Source: an uncultured Collinsella sp. (GTDB lineage Bacteria > Actinomycetota > Coriobacteriia > Coriobacteriales > Coriobacteriaceae). Taken from it: a stretch of DNA of 64,000 bases. The stretch lies in contig CAJJZP010000002.1 of the NCBI GenBank assembly GCA_905197665.1, positions 62,001 through 126,000 of the forward strand, written 5' to 3'. The notes under the pieces are model-generated. The model did not search any database. It was not told where the DNA came from and saw nothing but the letters and a program-made list of their open reading frames with translations. The position numbers and the translations under genes are program-made. Position 1 is the first letter of the stretch; each line of letters starts with the position of its first letter. Of the stretch, positions 55,093-63,486 are shown one piece after another.

Positions 55093-55842
55093 GTGGCTGC
55101 TAAAGAAGTAACAGAGAGTAATGCGCCCGCGGGGGCGGCGCTGATTGCTCAGGCCATGGACCGGCGTGAGGGCGCCGGCCGGTACAAGGCTATGCAATCC
55201 ATCATGGACTGGGACCGCTCGCGCCTTGTCTATAGGGCCGTCAAGCGCACGTTCGACATCGTGTTCAGCGGTGCTGTGCTCGTCGTAATCGCGATTCCCA
55301 GCTTGGTGCTGGCGGCGCTCATCCGCCTGGAGAGCGACGGCAGCCCATTCTACAGCCAAATCCGCGTTGGCCAGACCCGCCCCGACGGCAGTCTGACTAC
55401 CTTCCGCATGTGGAAGTTCCGAAGCATGTACAAGGACGCCGACGAGCGCCTCGCCGAGCTCAAGGGGCAGAACGAGATCGCCGGCGCCATGTTCAAGATG
55501 AGGGAGGACCCCCGCGTCACCAAGATCGGCAGGTTCATTCGCAAGCACTCCATCGACGAGTTTCCGCAGTTCCTTAACGTGTTCCTGGGCCAGATGTCCG
55601 TCGTGGGCCCGCGCCCGCCGCTGCCTAACGAGGTGGCCGAGTACACAGAATTCGACCTGCAGCGTCTGGCCGTCAAGCCCGGCATCACCGGCTGGTGGCA
55701 GGTGACCGACCGCAATTCAACGGGTTTCGACGGAATGGTCCAGCGCGACCTGGAGTACATCGCCAGGCGCGGCGTCATCACGGATCTCAAGATCGTTCTA
55801 CTCACTGTCGTCGAGGTAATTACGGGAAGCGGGGCGTGCTAG
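55093..55842 (+). CDS. undecaprenyl-phosphate sugar-1-phosphate transferase (initiating glycosyltransferase)
   Basis: This 249-residue protein belongs to the bacterial sugar transferase family (WbaP/PglC-like catalytic domain) that starts repeat-unit assembly on undecaprenyl phosphate. It has one membrane anchor (about 55-77, FDIVFSGAVLVVIAIPSLVLA), then RVGQTRPDGSLTTFRMWKFRSM, DPRVTKIGRFIRKHSIDEFPQF, MSVVGPRPPLPNEV and VKPGITGWWQVTDRN. The start is uncertain: GTG 55093 has no clear ribosome site, being just after the hairpin. The next gene's start overlaps its stop (TAGTG). Confidence 0.9.
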   Translation: MAAKEVTESNAPAGAALIAQAMDRREGAGRYKAMQSIMDWDRSRLVYRAVKRTFDIVFSGAVLVVIAIPSLVLAALIRLESDGSPFYSQIRVGQTRPDGSLTTFRMWKFRSMYKDADERLAELKGQNEIAGAMFKMREDPRVTKIGRFIRKHSIDEFPQFLNVFLGQMSVVGPRPPLPNEVAEYTEFDLQRLAVKPGITGWWQVTDRNSTGFDGMVQRDLEYIARRGVITDLKIVLLTVVEVITGSGAC

Positions 55843-56594
55843 TGTCTGCCGGTAATCGTTATCCAATTCTGAATACGTATGTAAACGCCATCTCGCTTGA
55901 CGAGACGGTGGATGAAATCGAGAAGATCATCGCGAGGGGCGTACCGACCCAGCATGTCGTAATCAACGCCTCCAAGGTCAACCTGATGGAGGGGGATCCC
56001 GAGCTCGCGTCAATCGTCAACGAATGCCCCCTGGTCAACGCCGACGGCGCCTCGATCGTCTGGGCGGCGAAAAAGCTGGGGGTTCCTCTCGGGGAACGCG
56101 TCACGGGCATCGACCTGTTCCAGAGGCTTGTCGGGCTGGCGTCCGAGAAGGGCTACCGCATCTACCTTTTCGGGGCAAAGGAAGAGGTGGTCACCAAGGT
56201 CAAAGCGATTTTCGAGGACATGTACCCAGGCATCCAGATCGTAGGGTATCGAAACGGCTACTTTACCGAGGCGGACGAGCCCCAGATCGTATCCGATATG
56301 GCCGCCTCGGGAGCCGACATGATGTTCGTCGCTTTCTCTTCTCCCAAGAAAGAGTACTGGGTCCACAAGTACATCGACCAGATCGGAATCCCCTTTGTCA
56401 TGGGCGTCGGCGGCAGCTTCGATGTTGTTGCCGGCGTAACCGACCGAGCTCCGACGTGGATGCAGAAGCACGGCCTGGAGTGGCTCTACCGCTTCATCCA
56501 GGAGCCCGGAAGGCTGTGGAAACGCTACATCATCGGCAACCTAAAATTCGTCGCCCTCACGTATAAATACAAGTTCGCTAAGAAAGGTGAATAG
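55842..56594 (+). CDS. WecG/TagA/CpsF family glycosyltransferase
   Basis: A 250-residue glycosyltransferase of the WecG/TagA family, whose members transfer N-acetylmannosamine or its uronic acid to a lipid-linked sugar. Family blocks are HVVINASKVNLMEGDPEL, PLVNADGASIVWAAKKLG, ERVTGIDLFQRL, YLFGAKEEVV, DMMFVAFSSPKKEYW and MGVGGSFDVVAGVTDRAPTWMQKHGLEWLYR. I take GTG 55842, which overlaps the previous stop; GTG 55836 is an alternative. The two following genes make UDP-ManNAc and UDP-ManNAcA, so the sugar is probably ManNAc or ManNAcA. Confidence 0.9.
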   Translation: MSAGNRYPILNTYVNAISLDETVDEIEKIIARGVPTQHVVINASKVNLMEGDPELASIVNECPLVNADGASIVWAAKKLGVPLGERVTGIDLFQRLVGLASEKGYRIYLFGAKEEVVTKVKAIFEDMYPGIQIVGYRNGYFTEADEPQIVSDMAASGADMMFVAFSSPKKEYWVHKYIDQIGIPFVMGVGGSFDVVAGVTDRAPTWMQKHGLEWLYRFIQEPGRLWKRYIIGNLKFVALTYKYKFAKKGE

Positions 56595-56596
56595 CA

Positions 56597-57814
56597 ATGG
56601 TTAACGTTATCGGTCTCGGCTACATCGGCCTGCCCACCGCCCTCATGATGGCATCCCACGGCGTGGAGGTCGTGGGCACGGATTACAACGAGGAGCTCGT
56701 CGCCACGCTCAACGCCGGCAAGACTACCTTCAAGGAGGAGGGCCTGGACGAGCTGTTCGCCGACGCCCTGAAGTCCGGAATCAAGTTCTCCACCGACTAC
56801 CAGGTCTGCGACACCTACATCGTCTCGGTCCCCACTCCCTACGACAAGCTAGACAAGAAGATCGACCCCTGCTACGTCGTGGCGGCCTGCAAGACCGTCC
56901 TCGAGGTCGCGCCCGAGGGCGCCGTGCTCGTAGTCGAGTCCACCGTCTCGCCCAACACCATCGACCGCTTCGTTCGCCCGCTACTCATAGAGGCCGGCCG
57001 CGAGGACGTCAGGCTCGTCCACGCCCCCGAGCGCATCATCCCGGGCAACATGGTCTACGAGCTGCTGCACAACAACCGCACCATCGGCGCCGACGACCCC
57101 GAGGTGGGCGAGGCCGTGGCGAAGGTCTACGCCAGCTTCTGCCAGGGCGAGATCTCCGTCACCGACATCCGCACCGCCGAGATGACCAAGGTCGTCGAGA
57201 ACACCTTCCGCGCGGTGAACATCGCCTTCTCCAACGAGCTCGCCAAGATCTGCCGCATCGGCGGCATGGACGTCGCCGAGGTCATCCGCATCGCCAACAA
57301 GCACCCGCGCGTGAACATCCTCAACCCCGGCCCGGGCGTCGGCGGCCACTGCATCCCGGTCGACCCGTGGTTCCTGGTCGGCGACTACCCCGAGACGGCC
57401 AACTTTATCCGCCTCGCCCTTCAGACCAACGCCTCCATGCCCGAGTACGTCATGCACCGGGCCCATGAGGTCATGGCGGAGCGCGGCATCGCTGACGCCT
57501 CCAAGGTCGGCATCTACGGCCTCACCTACAAGGAGAACGTCGACGACGTCCGCGAGTCCCCGACGCTGCAGATGCTCGAGTCCATGTCCGAGCACCTCTG
57601 CGCGGGCTCCGTCAAGGTCTACGACCCGTGGGTCGAGCGCGACGAGGTTCCCGGCCAGGTCCATTCCATGGAGGAGTTCCTGGACGGTCTGGAGATGGTG
57701 ATCGTGATGGTCGGCCACTCCCAGGTCACGGACAACCCCGGCATCTTCGGAGAGCGCGTCCTCATCGACCCGCGCAACGTCTGCGGCGACGGAGAGAACG
57801 TCTACAAGCTGTAA
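56597..57814 (+). CDS. wecC: UDP-N-acetyl-D-mannosamine dehydrogenase-type nucleotide sugar dehydrogenase
   Basis: This 405-residue enzyme oxidises the C6 alcohol of a UDP-sugar to a carboxylate with two NAD+. The NAD fold is GLGYIGLPTALMMASHG at the start, the central segment has HAPERIIPGNMVYELLHNN, and the catalytic cysteine is in GPGVGGHCIPVDPWFL. The C-terminal domain carries IYGLTYKENVDDVRESPTLQ. WecC rather than UDP-glucose dehydrogenase is inferred from the neighbouring wecB. Codons are extremely C/G-ending. ATG follows AAAGGTG. Confidence 0.88.
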   Translation: MVNVIGLGYIGLPTALMMASHGVEVVGTDYNEELVATLNAGKTTFKEEGLDELFADALKSGIKFSTDYQVCDTYIVSVPTPYDKLDKKIDPCYVVAACKTVLEVAPEGAVLVVESTVSPNTIDRFVRPLLIEAGREDVRLVHAPERIIPGNMVYELLHNNRTIGADDPEVGEAVAKVYASFCQGEISVTDIRTAEMTKVVENTFRAVNIAFSNELAKICRIGGMDVAEVIRIANKHPRVNILNPGPGVGGHCIPVDPWFLVGDYPETANFIRLALQTNASMPEYVMHRAHEVMAERGIADASKVGIYGLTYKENVDDVRESPTLQMLESMSEHLCAGSVKVYDPWVERDEVPGQVHSMEEFLDGLEMVIVMVGHSQVTDNPGIFGERVLIDPRNVCGDGENVYKL

Positions 57815-57843
57815 GTCCATGTGACTCTTCAGGAGAAATCGTT

Positions 57844-58941
57844 TTGAAGAAGGTAATGCTCGTCTTCGGCACCCGCCCGGAGGCAATCAAGATGTGCCCG
57901 CTCGTCAACGAGCTCAAGGCGCGTACGGATGAGTTTAAGACCGTCGTGACCGTGACCGGCCAGCACCGCGAGATGCTGGACCAGGTTCTGCGCGTCTTCG
58001 ACGTGACTCCCGACCACGACCTGGCGATCATGAAGCCGGGCCAGACGCTGTTCGACGTGACGTGTGACGTGCTGGTCAAGCTCAAAGCTGTCCTCGAGGA
58101 CGAGAGGCCCGACGTGGTCCTGGTCCACGGTGACACCACGACCAGCTTCGCCGCGGCGCTCGCGTGCTTCTACCTGCAGATCCCCGTGGGGCATGTGGAG
58201 GCCGGCCTGCGCACGCACGACATCTACAGCCCCTGGCCGGAGGAGTTCAACCGCCAGGCGGTCGACATCGTGAGCGAGTACTACTTCGCGCCCACGGAGG
58301 CGAGCAAGCAGAACCTGCTCGGCGAGGGCAAGCCCGAGTCCGGGATCTGGGTCACCGGCAACACCGGCATCGACGCACTGCGCACCACCGTGCGCGAGGG
58401 CTACTCCCACCCCGAGCTCGATTGGGCCGAGGGCTCCCGCCTCATCCTCATCACGGCGCATCGCCGCGAGAACCTGGGCGAGCCCATGCACCGCATGTTC
58501 CGCGCCATCCGCCGCGTGATGGAGGAGCACCCCGACACCAAGGCGATCTACCCCATCCACATGAACCCGCTCGTCCGCAAGGCGGCACACGAGGAACTGG
58601 ACGGCTTCGACAGGCTCCACATCATCGACCCGCTCGAGGTGCTCGACTTCCACAACTTCATGGCGGCGAGCCACCTCATCCTCACCGACTCCGGCGGTAT
58701 CCAGGAGGAGGCCCCGAGCCTGGGCAAGCCGGTGCTCGTCATGCGCGACACCACCGAGCGCCCCGAGGGCGTGGCCGCCGGCACGCTGAAGCTCGTCGGC
58801 ACCGAGGAGGACGTCATCTACCGCGAGTTCAGCCGCCTGCTCTCTGATCAGACCGAGTACGAGGCCATGAGTCATGCCTCGAACCCCTACGGTGACGGGC
58901 ATGCGAGCGAGCGAATTGCTGACGTTATTGGAGGTAAATAG
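57844..58941 (+). CDS. wecB: UDP-N-acetylglucosamine 2-epimerase (non-hydrolysing)
   Basis: WecB interconverts UDP-GlcNAc and UDP-ManNAc. It is 365 residues long. It shows FGTRPEAIKMCPLVNEL, VTGQHREMLDQV, VHGDTTTSFAAALACFY, PVGHVEAGLRTHD, PWPEEFNRQAVD, ITAHRRENLGEP, LTDSGGIQEEAPSLGKPVLVMR and RPEGVAAGT, all standard for the family. The start is TTG 57844 with AGGAG eight bases upstream; a longer frame overlaps wecC in another phase and is not coding. Its stop overlaps the GTG start of the next gene, where base composition changes sharply. Confidence 0.94.
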   Translation: MKKVMLVFGTRPEAIKMCPLVNELKARTDEFKTVVTVTGQHREMLDQVLRVFDVTPDHDLAIMKPGQTLFDVTCDVLVKLKAVLEDERPDVVLVHGDTTTSFAAALACFYLQIPVGHVEAGLRTHDIYSPWPEEFNRQAVDIVSEYYFAPTEASKQNLLGEGKPESGIWVTGNTGIDALRTTVREGYSHPELDWAEGSRLILITAHRRENLGEPMHRMFRAIRRVMEEHPDTKAIYPIHMNPLVRKAAHEELDGFDRLHIIDPLEVLDFHNFMAASHLILTDSGGIQEEAPSLGKPVLVMRDTTERPEGVAAGTLKLVGTEEDVIYREFSRLLSDQTEYEAMSHASNPYGDGHASERIADVIGGK

Positions 58942-59894
58942 TGAAGCTAAAAAAGAGGTTTACTCTTTCTCTTAAAAACAACCTGCGCTTCATTCCTGAT
59001 GAGGCATATATGCGTCTCTACTTCAAAGCCAAACTTCATTACGAGCCTGATTTCGAGTGTCCTAAGACATTCAATGAGAAGCTGCAGTGGTACAAGCTTA
59101 ACTACCATAATCCAGTTTTGACTCAGCTCGCAGATAAATATGGCGTGCGCTCTTTCGTCGAACAACGTATTGGGTCCGAGTATCTTGTGCCACTTTTCGG
59201 TGTTTTCAATGCAGCTGAAGAGATCGATCTCGATAAATTGCCGGAGAAGTTTGTGCTTAAATGTACTCACGACTCGCAGAGCACATTTGTTTGCACGGAT
59301 AAGTCGAATTTTGATTTTGTTGAGGCCAAGAAACGTCTGAATGTTGCCTTGCATAGAAACTGGTATTGGCAGGGCAGGGAGTGGGCTTATCTCGGTATCA
59401 CGCCTCGCATTGTGGCGGAAGCATTTCTTGATGAACCTGGAAGAGCGACTCCGACTGATTACAAATTCTATTGTTTTGACGGTAAGGCAGCTCTTGTTCA
59501 GACGGACGCCGATCGTTTCACTAATCATGAAATGCAGTACTTTTCTACTGAATGGGAGCAGCGTGGCGATATCGACCATGAGGTATCTGAGCATGAGCCT
59601 ACTGTAAAGCCCGAGAACTACGAACTTATGCTTGAGCTTTCCGAGAAACTCTCTGATGGTTTCCCTCACGTGCGGGTTGACTGGTACAACATTAGCGGTA
59701 AACCTTACTTTGGCGAGATGACTTTCTATACCGGAGGCGGATACGATCCCTTCTATGCACTAGAGGAGCAACCCGATAGACTTGACCGAGAGCTTGGCGA
59801 TTTGTTTGTTTTGCCAACTGTTTCCCATTTAGAAAAGTACTGCGATTGGTCTTGCCCTTCTTCTAAAAGATCTTTAGGTGCTGATAATGCCTAA
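58941..59894 (+). CDS. TupA-like ATP-grasp protein
   Basis: A 317-residue protein of the TupA-like ATP-grasp family found in capsule and exopolysaccharide clusters, where it is expected to ligate an amino acid or amine to a polymer component (not shown directly). Seen are PKTFNEKLQWYKLN, LADKYGVRSFVEQRIG, the ATP-site lysine in KFVLKCTHDSQST and RVDWYNISGKPYFGEMTFYTGGGY near the end. GTG 58941 overlaps the wecB stop by one base. From here codons are much richer in A and T than in wecC/wecB, suggesting separate ancestry. Confidence 0.85.
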   Translation: MKLKKRFTLSLKNNLRFIPDEAYMRLYFKAKLHYEPDFECPKTFNEKLQWYKLNYHNPVLTQLADKYGVRSFVEQRIGSEYLVPLFGVFNAAEEIDLDKLPEKFVLKCTHDSQSTFVCTDKSNFDFVEAKKRLNVALHRNWYWQGREWAYLGITPRIVAEAFLDEPGRATPTDYKFYCFDGKAALVQTDADRFTNHEMQYFSTEWEQRGDIDHEVSEHEPTVKPENYELMLELSEKLSDGFPHVRVDWYNISGKPYFGEMTFYTGGGYDPFYALEEQPDRLDRELGDLFVLPTVSHLEKYCDWSCPSSKRSLGADNA

Positions 59895-60942
59895 AGTGTT
59901 GATGATTGGCCCGAGTCTTGATGCTATGGGTGGCATCTCCACGGTTGAAAACAACATTATGAAGTGGTCGAATCGTAACGAAGGTTCAATAGAATTCATT
60001 TCGACAACTGCTGAGGGCGGGAAGTTCAAGAAGCTCTCCATTGCCCTTGTGGCTTATATGAAATATCTCAGCAGGCTCAACGCGTGCGATCTCGTACATG
60101 TGCATATGGCGTCTCGTGGCAGCTATCGCCGAAAAAAGATCTTCATGAGGGCGGCCTTCTTTCGAAACAAACCCGTTCTTCTCCATCTGCATGGTAGCGA
60201 GTTCGGTGTTTGGTTTGACGAAGAATGTAGCGAGGCTGAGAGACGCGATATCTCGCATTCCTTTGAATGTTGCTCAAAGGTGGTCGTTCTGTCGGAGGAG
60301 TGGAAGGAATTCCTTCTAAAAAGGCACATCTGTTCCTTGGATCGTATCGTGGTGGTGCATAACGCCGTTGACGTTCCTGAGGTTAACGCTATTGATTATT
60401 CGTGCAATACGGTTTTGTTCATGGGGCGTCTTGATGCGCGCAAGAGTCCGGATTTACTTTTGCGCGCTGCTAAGCGCGTTCTTAAGACTCATCCCGATGC
60501 GCGTTTTGTCTTTGGCGGAGACGGGGATGTGCCAGCATATGAACAACTGGCGGATGAACTTGGAATTGGTGACAGGTGTAGCTTTATAGGCTGGGCTAAA
60601 GGTGAAAAAAAAGACGAAGCCTTTCGCAACAGTAGCATGTTCTGCCTTCCTTCGAAGAATGAGGGCATGCCTATGAGTGTGCTTGAGGCAATGTCGTACG
60701 GACTTGCTACCATTGCGACTCCTGTCGGGGGTATTCCACAAGTCATTACCGACGGCGTAGACGGAATTATGTTTCCAGTTGATGATGTTGATGCGTTGGC
60801 CACTAAGCTCGAGAATCTCATGAGCGATATCTCTTACAAGGAAATGATTGGAATTCAGGGACGAGCTCGCATAAAAGATGCCTTTTCCCTTACGGCGTTT
60901 ATGAACCGGCTTGGCATGGTTTACGAAGATATTTGCCGGTGA
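59887..60942 (+). CDS. glycosyltransferase family 4 protein
   Basis: A GT-B-fold glycosyltransferase of 351 residues. The N-terminal domain begins KVLMIGPSLDAMGGISTVE, and LLHLHGSEFGVWF is typical. The donor-binding domain contains VLFMGRLDARKSPDLLLRAA, FVFGGDGDVPAYEQ and the E-x7-E-type motif in LPSKNEGMPMSVLEAMSYG, followed by ATPVGGIPQVI. ATG 59887 overlaps the previous gene by eight bases and follows AGGTG; GTG 59878 is possible. The sugar cannot be predicted. Confidence 0.92.
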   Translation: MPKVLMIGPSLDAMGGISTVENNIMKWSNRNEGSIEFISTTAEGGKFKKLSIALVAYMKYLSRLNACDLVHVHMASRGSYRRKKIFMRAAFFRNKPVLLHLHGSEFGVWFDEECSEAERRDISHSFECCSKVVVLSEEWKEFLLKRHICSLDRIVVVHNAVDVPEVNAIDYSCNTVLFMGRLDARKSPDLLLRAAKRVLKTHPDARFVFGGDGDVPAYEQLADELGIGDRCSFIGWAKGEKKDEAFRNSSMFCLPSKNEGMPMSVLEAMSYGLATIATPVGGIPQVITDGVDGIMFPVDDVDALATKLENLMSDISYKEMIGIQGRARIKDAFSLTAFMNRLGMVYEDICR

Positions 60943-61021
60943 GACTCGCTTTCTTGGGCGATATTGGAGACCCGTCAGACTCCGTTTCTTATTTCCAAGT
61001 TGCACATTTAGGAGCGTGACG

Positions 61022-61822
61022 ATGGATAAGACTATTCATTACTGCTGGTTCGGAGGCAATCCGCTCTCTGAGACTGCTGTGAGGTCCTTGGCTTCGTGGG
61101 AGAAGTTTGCGCCTGGGTTTGAGGTCAAGCAGTGGAATGAGGATAACTTCGACTTCGCATCATGCTCTTGGTCAAGGGGCGCGTATGCGGCGGGCCTCTG
61201 GGCATTTGTGTCGGACTACGCTCGCTTTAAGGTCTTGTATGAGTACGGCGGCATCTATATGGATATCGGTAGCGAGCTCATACGAGACATATCGCCTCTC
61301 ATGGAAAGCATTCCTTTCACTGCAATCGAAGAATCCTCGTTGACTGCCACCACCGGCTTGATTGTTGCTGTTGAGCCTCATGACCCTGTAATTCGCGCAT
61401 GCGTGGAACGATATGAGTCGATGGAGTTCTCCTGTGATCCTGATTTTCTCGACAAGATCACGGTGAATGAGGTATTCACTGCTGAGCTTCAAAAAATCGG
61501 CTTTGAACGCGTGAATAAAGAGCAGCATTTCGGTGGCTGGCTTGCCTTGGACTCCAAAGCGTTCAACCCCGTTTACGGTTTCGGCGGTTATCACATCAAG
61601 CGTGAAACGTACAGCATCCATCGCTCTTCGGGAAGCTGGGTTGAGCCCAAATATCGCATCAAGCGGAAGGTTGTGCGTAAGTGTTCCCCTTTCATTGGGC
61701 GAAGGCTTTCGCAGATTTTGGGTCGAATTCTCATGGAGCTTAGTGACGGTGGCTTGGTTGTAGGAACTAAGAGAATCTTTGGCGTTGTTCGCGAAAAGAT
61801 TGCTAGAGGAGAGAGAAGTTAG
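61022..61822 (+). CDS. glycosyltransferase family 32-type (DXD sugar-binding) protein
   Basis: A 266-residue protein of the OCH1/GT32 type with the N-terminal IHYCWFGGNPLSE and the sugar-binding DXD region AFVSDYARFKVLYEYGGIYMDIG (split here at Asp81 in YMDIGSE), plus PVIRACVERYE. Such enzymes add hexoses in capsule synthesis. ATG 61022 follows AGGAGCG. It starts 80 bases after the GT4 gene, and its stop overlaps the region just before the acetyltransferase start. Confidence 0.85.
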   Translation: MDKTIHYCWFGGNPLSETAVRSLASWEKFAPGFEVKQWNEDNFDFASCSWSRGAYAAGLWAFVSDYARFKVLYEYGGIYMDIGSELIRDISPLMESIPFTAIEESSLTATTGLIVAVEPHDPVIRACVERYESMEFSCDPDFLDKITVNEVFTAELQKIGFERVNKEQHFGGWLALDSKAFNPVYGFGGYHIKRETYSIHRSSGSWVEPKYRIKRKVVRKCSPFIGRRLSQILGRILMELSDGGLVVGTKRIFGVVREKIARGERS

Positions 61823-61823
61823 A

Positions 61824-62354
61824 GTGGACGTATTCGCTAAAGATACTTATCACTATTTCGGTACGCAAGGCGTAAAGCTCGGCCGGTTATTAGGTGATTT
61901 TGGCTACCGCTATGTTTTCTATCTAAGGATGTGTCAGGCAGGGGGTTTGCGAAAACTCCTCTTCACGCTTCCGAGGAAACATCTTTCCAGGAAGTGTGGA
62001 CTCGAGATTTCGCCATCAACTCAAATTGGTGAAGGCTTCTACATTGGTCACCCTTACGGCATTACTGTAAACGCCGGCGCGAAGTTCGGCCGTAACGTGA
62101 ACATCCATAAGGGATGCACCATCGGCCAAGAAAACCGTGGCCATAGAAAGGGCGTCCCTACGATTGGTGACCGCGTATATCTCGGAATTAACTCGACGGT
62201 TGCAGGTAATGTGACCATTGGAAACGATGTCTTTATTGCCTCCAATACCTTTGTTAACCAGGATATTCCCGATCATTCGATAGTCATTGGCAACCCGTGC
62301 AAGATTATCGAAACCGATAACGCTACTGAAGGTTACATCATCAATTTGGTTTAA
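61824..62354 (+). CDS. serine acetyltransferase-like hexapeptide-repeat acyltransferase
   Basis: A 176-residue left-handed beta-helix acyltransferase. The C-terminal hexapeptide repeats run from about residue 65 (ISPSTQIGEGFYIGHPYGITVNA) through VNIHKGCTIGQ and VYLGINSTVAGNVTIGNDVFI to IVIGNPCK. The fold matches serine acetyltransferases, but within this cluster it probably acetylates a sugar or a lipid-linked intermediate. GTG 61824 is chosen because GAGGAGAGAG lies about ten bases upstream and the protein starts at a sensible point. Confidence 0.85.
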   Translation: MDVFAKDTYHYFGTQGVKLGRLLGDFGYRYVFYLRMCQAGGLRKLLFTLPRKHLSRKCGLEISPSTQIGEGFYIGHPYGITVNAGAKFGRNVNIHKGCTIGQENRGHRKGVPTIGDRVYLGINSTVAGNVTIGNDVFIASNTFVNQDIPDHSIVIGNPCKIIETDNATEGYIINLV

Positions 62355-62384
62355 CGAGCTTGCGAATAGTTAGGCGGTAAGATA

Positions 62385-63470
62385 TTGAAACGCATAGGCA
62401 TCCTCACATTTTCGAATACCGTAAATTATGGTGCTTCGCTACAAGCATGTGCTCTGCGCAGGACCGTGATGTCGTTGGGCTGCGACTGCGAAGTGCTCAA
62501 TTACAGCAATAAGGAACTCGATGATCGAGAGTTGGGTACGTGCTTCTCGTTCAATCCTTCGGATGCCGTTCGCTATTTCCTTCGCAGGGGTTTTGAGCGC
62601 CAGAGGCTTAATTCGTTCAGTCGATTTGCTAAGCGCAATCTAAGCCCTACGGGAAAGCTGGATAAGCAAGCTCTTATTGATAGAGCCAAGAGCCTCGACT
62701 GCGTCCTCATTGGCAGCGATCAGGTTTTCAATCCTCGGGTTAATGGGCATGACCCAGTCTTCTTGGGTGAAGGCATCGCTGAAGTTACAAAGGTCGCGTC
62801 TTATGCTGCCAGTCTGGGAGATGCGACGGCAGAATCCATTTTGGCATGCGATGAAGGCGCGGCCGACAGGCTGGCAAAGTTCACTGGTCTTTCCGTTAGG
62901 GAACCGAGCTCTATGGAGGTCCTTAGCGAGATGGGGCTCGAATCTGTATTTATGCCTGATCCGACCCTGCTTCTTACGGGCGATGACTGGTCGGCGTTAG
63001 CCTCAGATGACGGCTTGGATACGATACCTCAATCCTATGTTCTGCTTTATACGCTTAACTCTGAGCAAAAACTCGTGGATCGAGCTAGGAAGATCGCCAG
63101 CGAGCTCGGCGTTCCTGTCGTCTGCATTCATTACAACACGAAGAAATTCCCCGGCATGATTAACGTGAGGGGTATCGGTCCGGCTGCTTTCTTGAAGCTT
63201 GTTAGTGAGGCGTCGTTTGTTTGCACGGACTCCTTCCACGGCGCCTGCTTCTCCATGAATTTCAATAAGTCGTTTGTCGTTAAAACGTCGGACTCCGCCG
63301 TTCAGAGTAACGTCAGGATTACAGACCTGCTCGCACGTTATGGAATTGAGGGTTGTCTGTATCGAGACGAGGTCGTTACTTCGGCTGTTGACTATGGTCA
63401 TGCAAACCAGACCCTCTCACATGACCGTGATACAGCGCGTGCCTTTATCGCTCGCTGCATTGGATTGTAG
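62385..63470 (+). CDS. polysaccharide pyruvyl transferase family protein
   Basis: A 361-residue enzyme of the PS_pyruv_trans family, which adds a pyruvyl ketal to exopolysaccharide sugars. Family marks are the start ILTFSNTVNYGASLQACAL, VLIGSDQVFNPRVNG, KVASYAASLGD, LSVREPSS, PDPTLLLTGDDWS and VCTDSFHGACFSMNF. Start TTG 62385 has a weak AGGCGG upstream; 30 bases separate it from the acetyltransferase. Pyruvylation would make the polymer acidic, in keeping with the ManNAcA-forming genes upstream. Confidence 0.9.
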   Translation: MKRIGILTFSNTVNYGASLQACALRRTVMSLGCDCEVLNYSNKELDDRELGTCFSFNPSDAVRYFLRRGFERQRLNSFSRFAKRNLSPTGKLDKQALIDRAKSLDCVLIGSDQVFNPRVNGHDPVFLGEGIAEVTKVASYAASLGDATAESILACDEGAADRLAKFTGLSVREPSSMEVLSEMGLESVFMPDPTLLLTGDDWSALASDDGLDTIPQSYVLLYTLNSEQKLVDRARKIASELGVPVVCIHYNTKKFPGMINVRGIGPAAFLKLVSEASFVCTDSFHGACFSMNFNKSFVVKTSDSAVQSNVRITDLLARYGIEGCLYRDEVVTSAVDYGHANQTLSHDRDTARAFIARCIGL

Positions 63471-63486
63471 GTGTCGTTTCTGGCTT

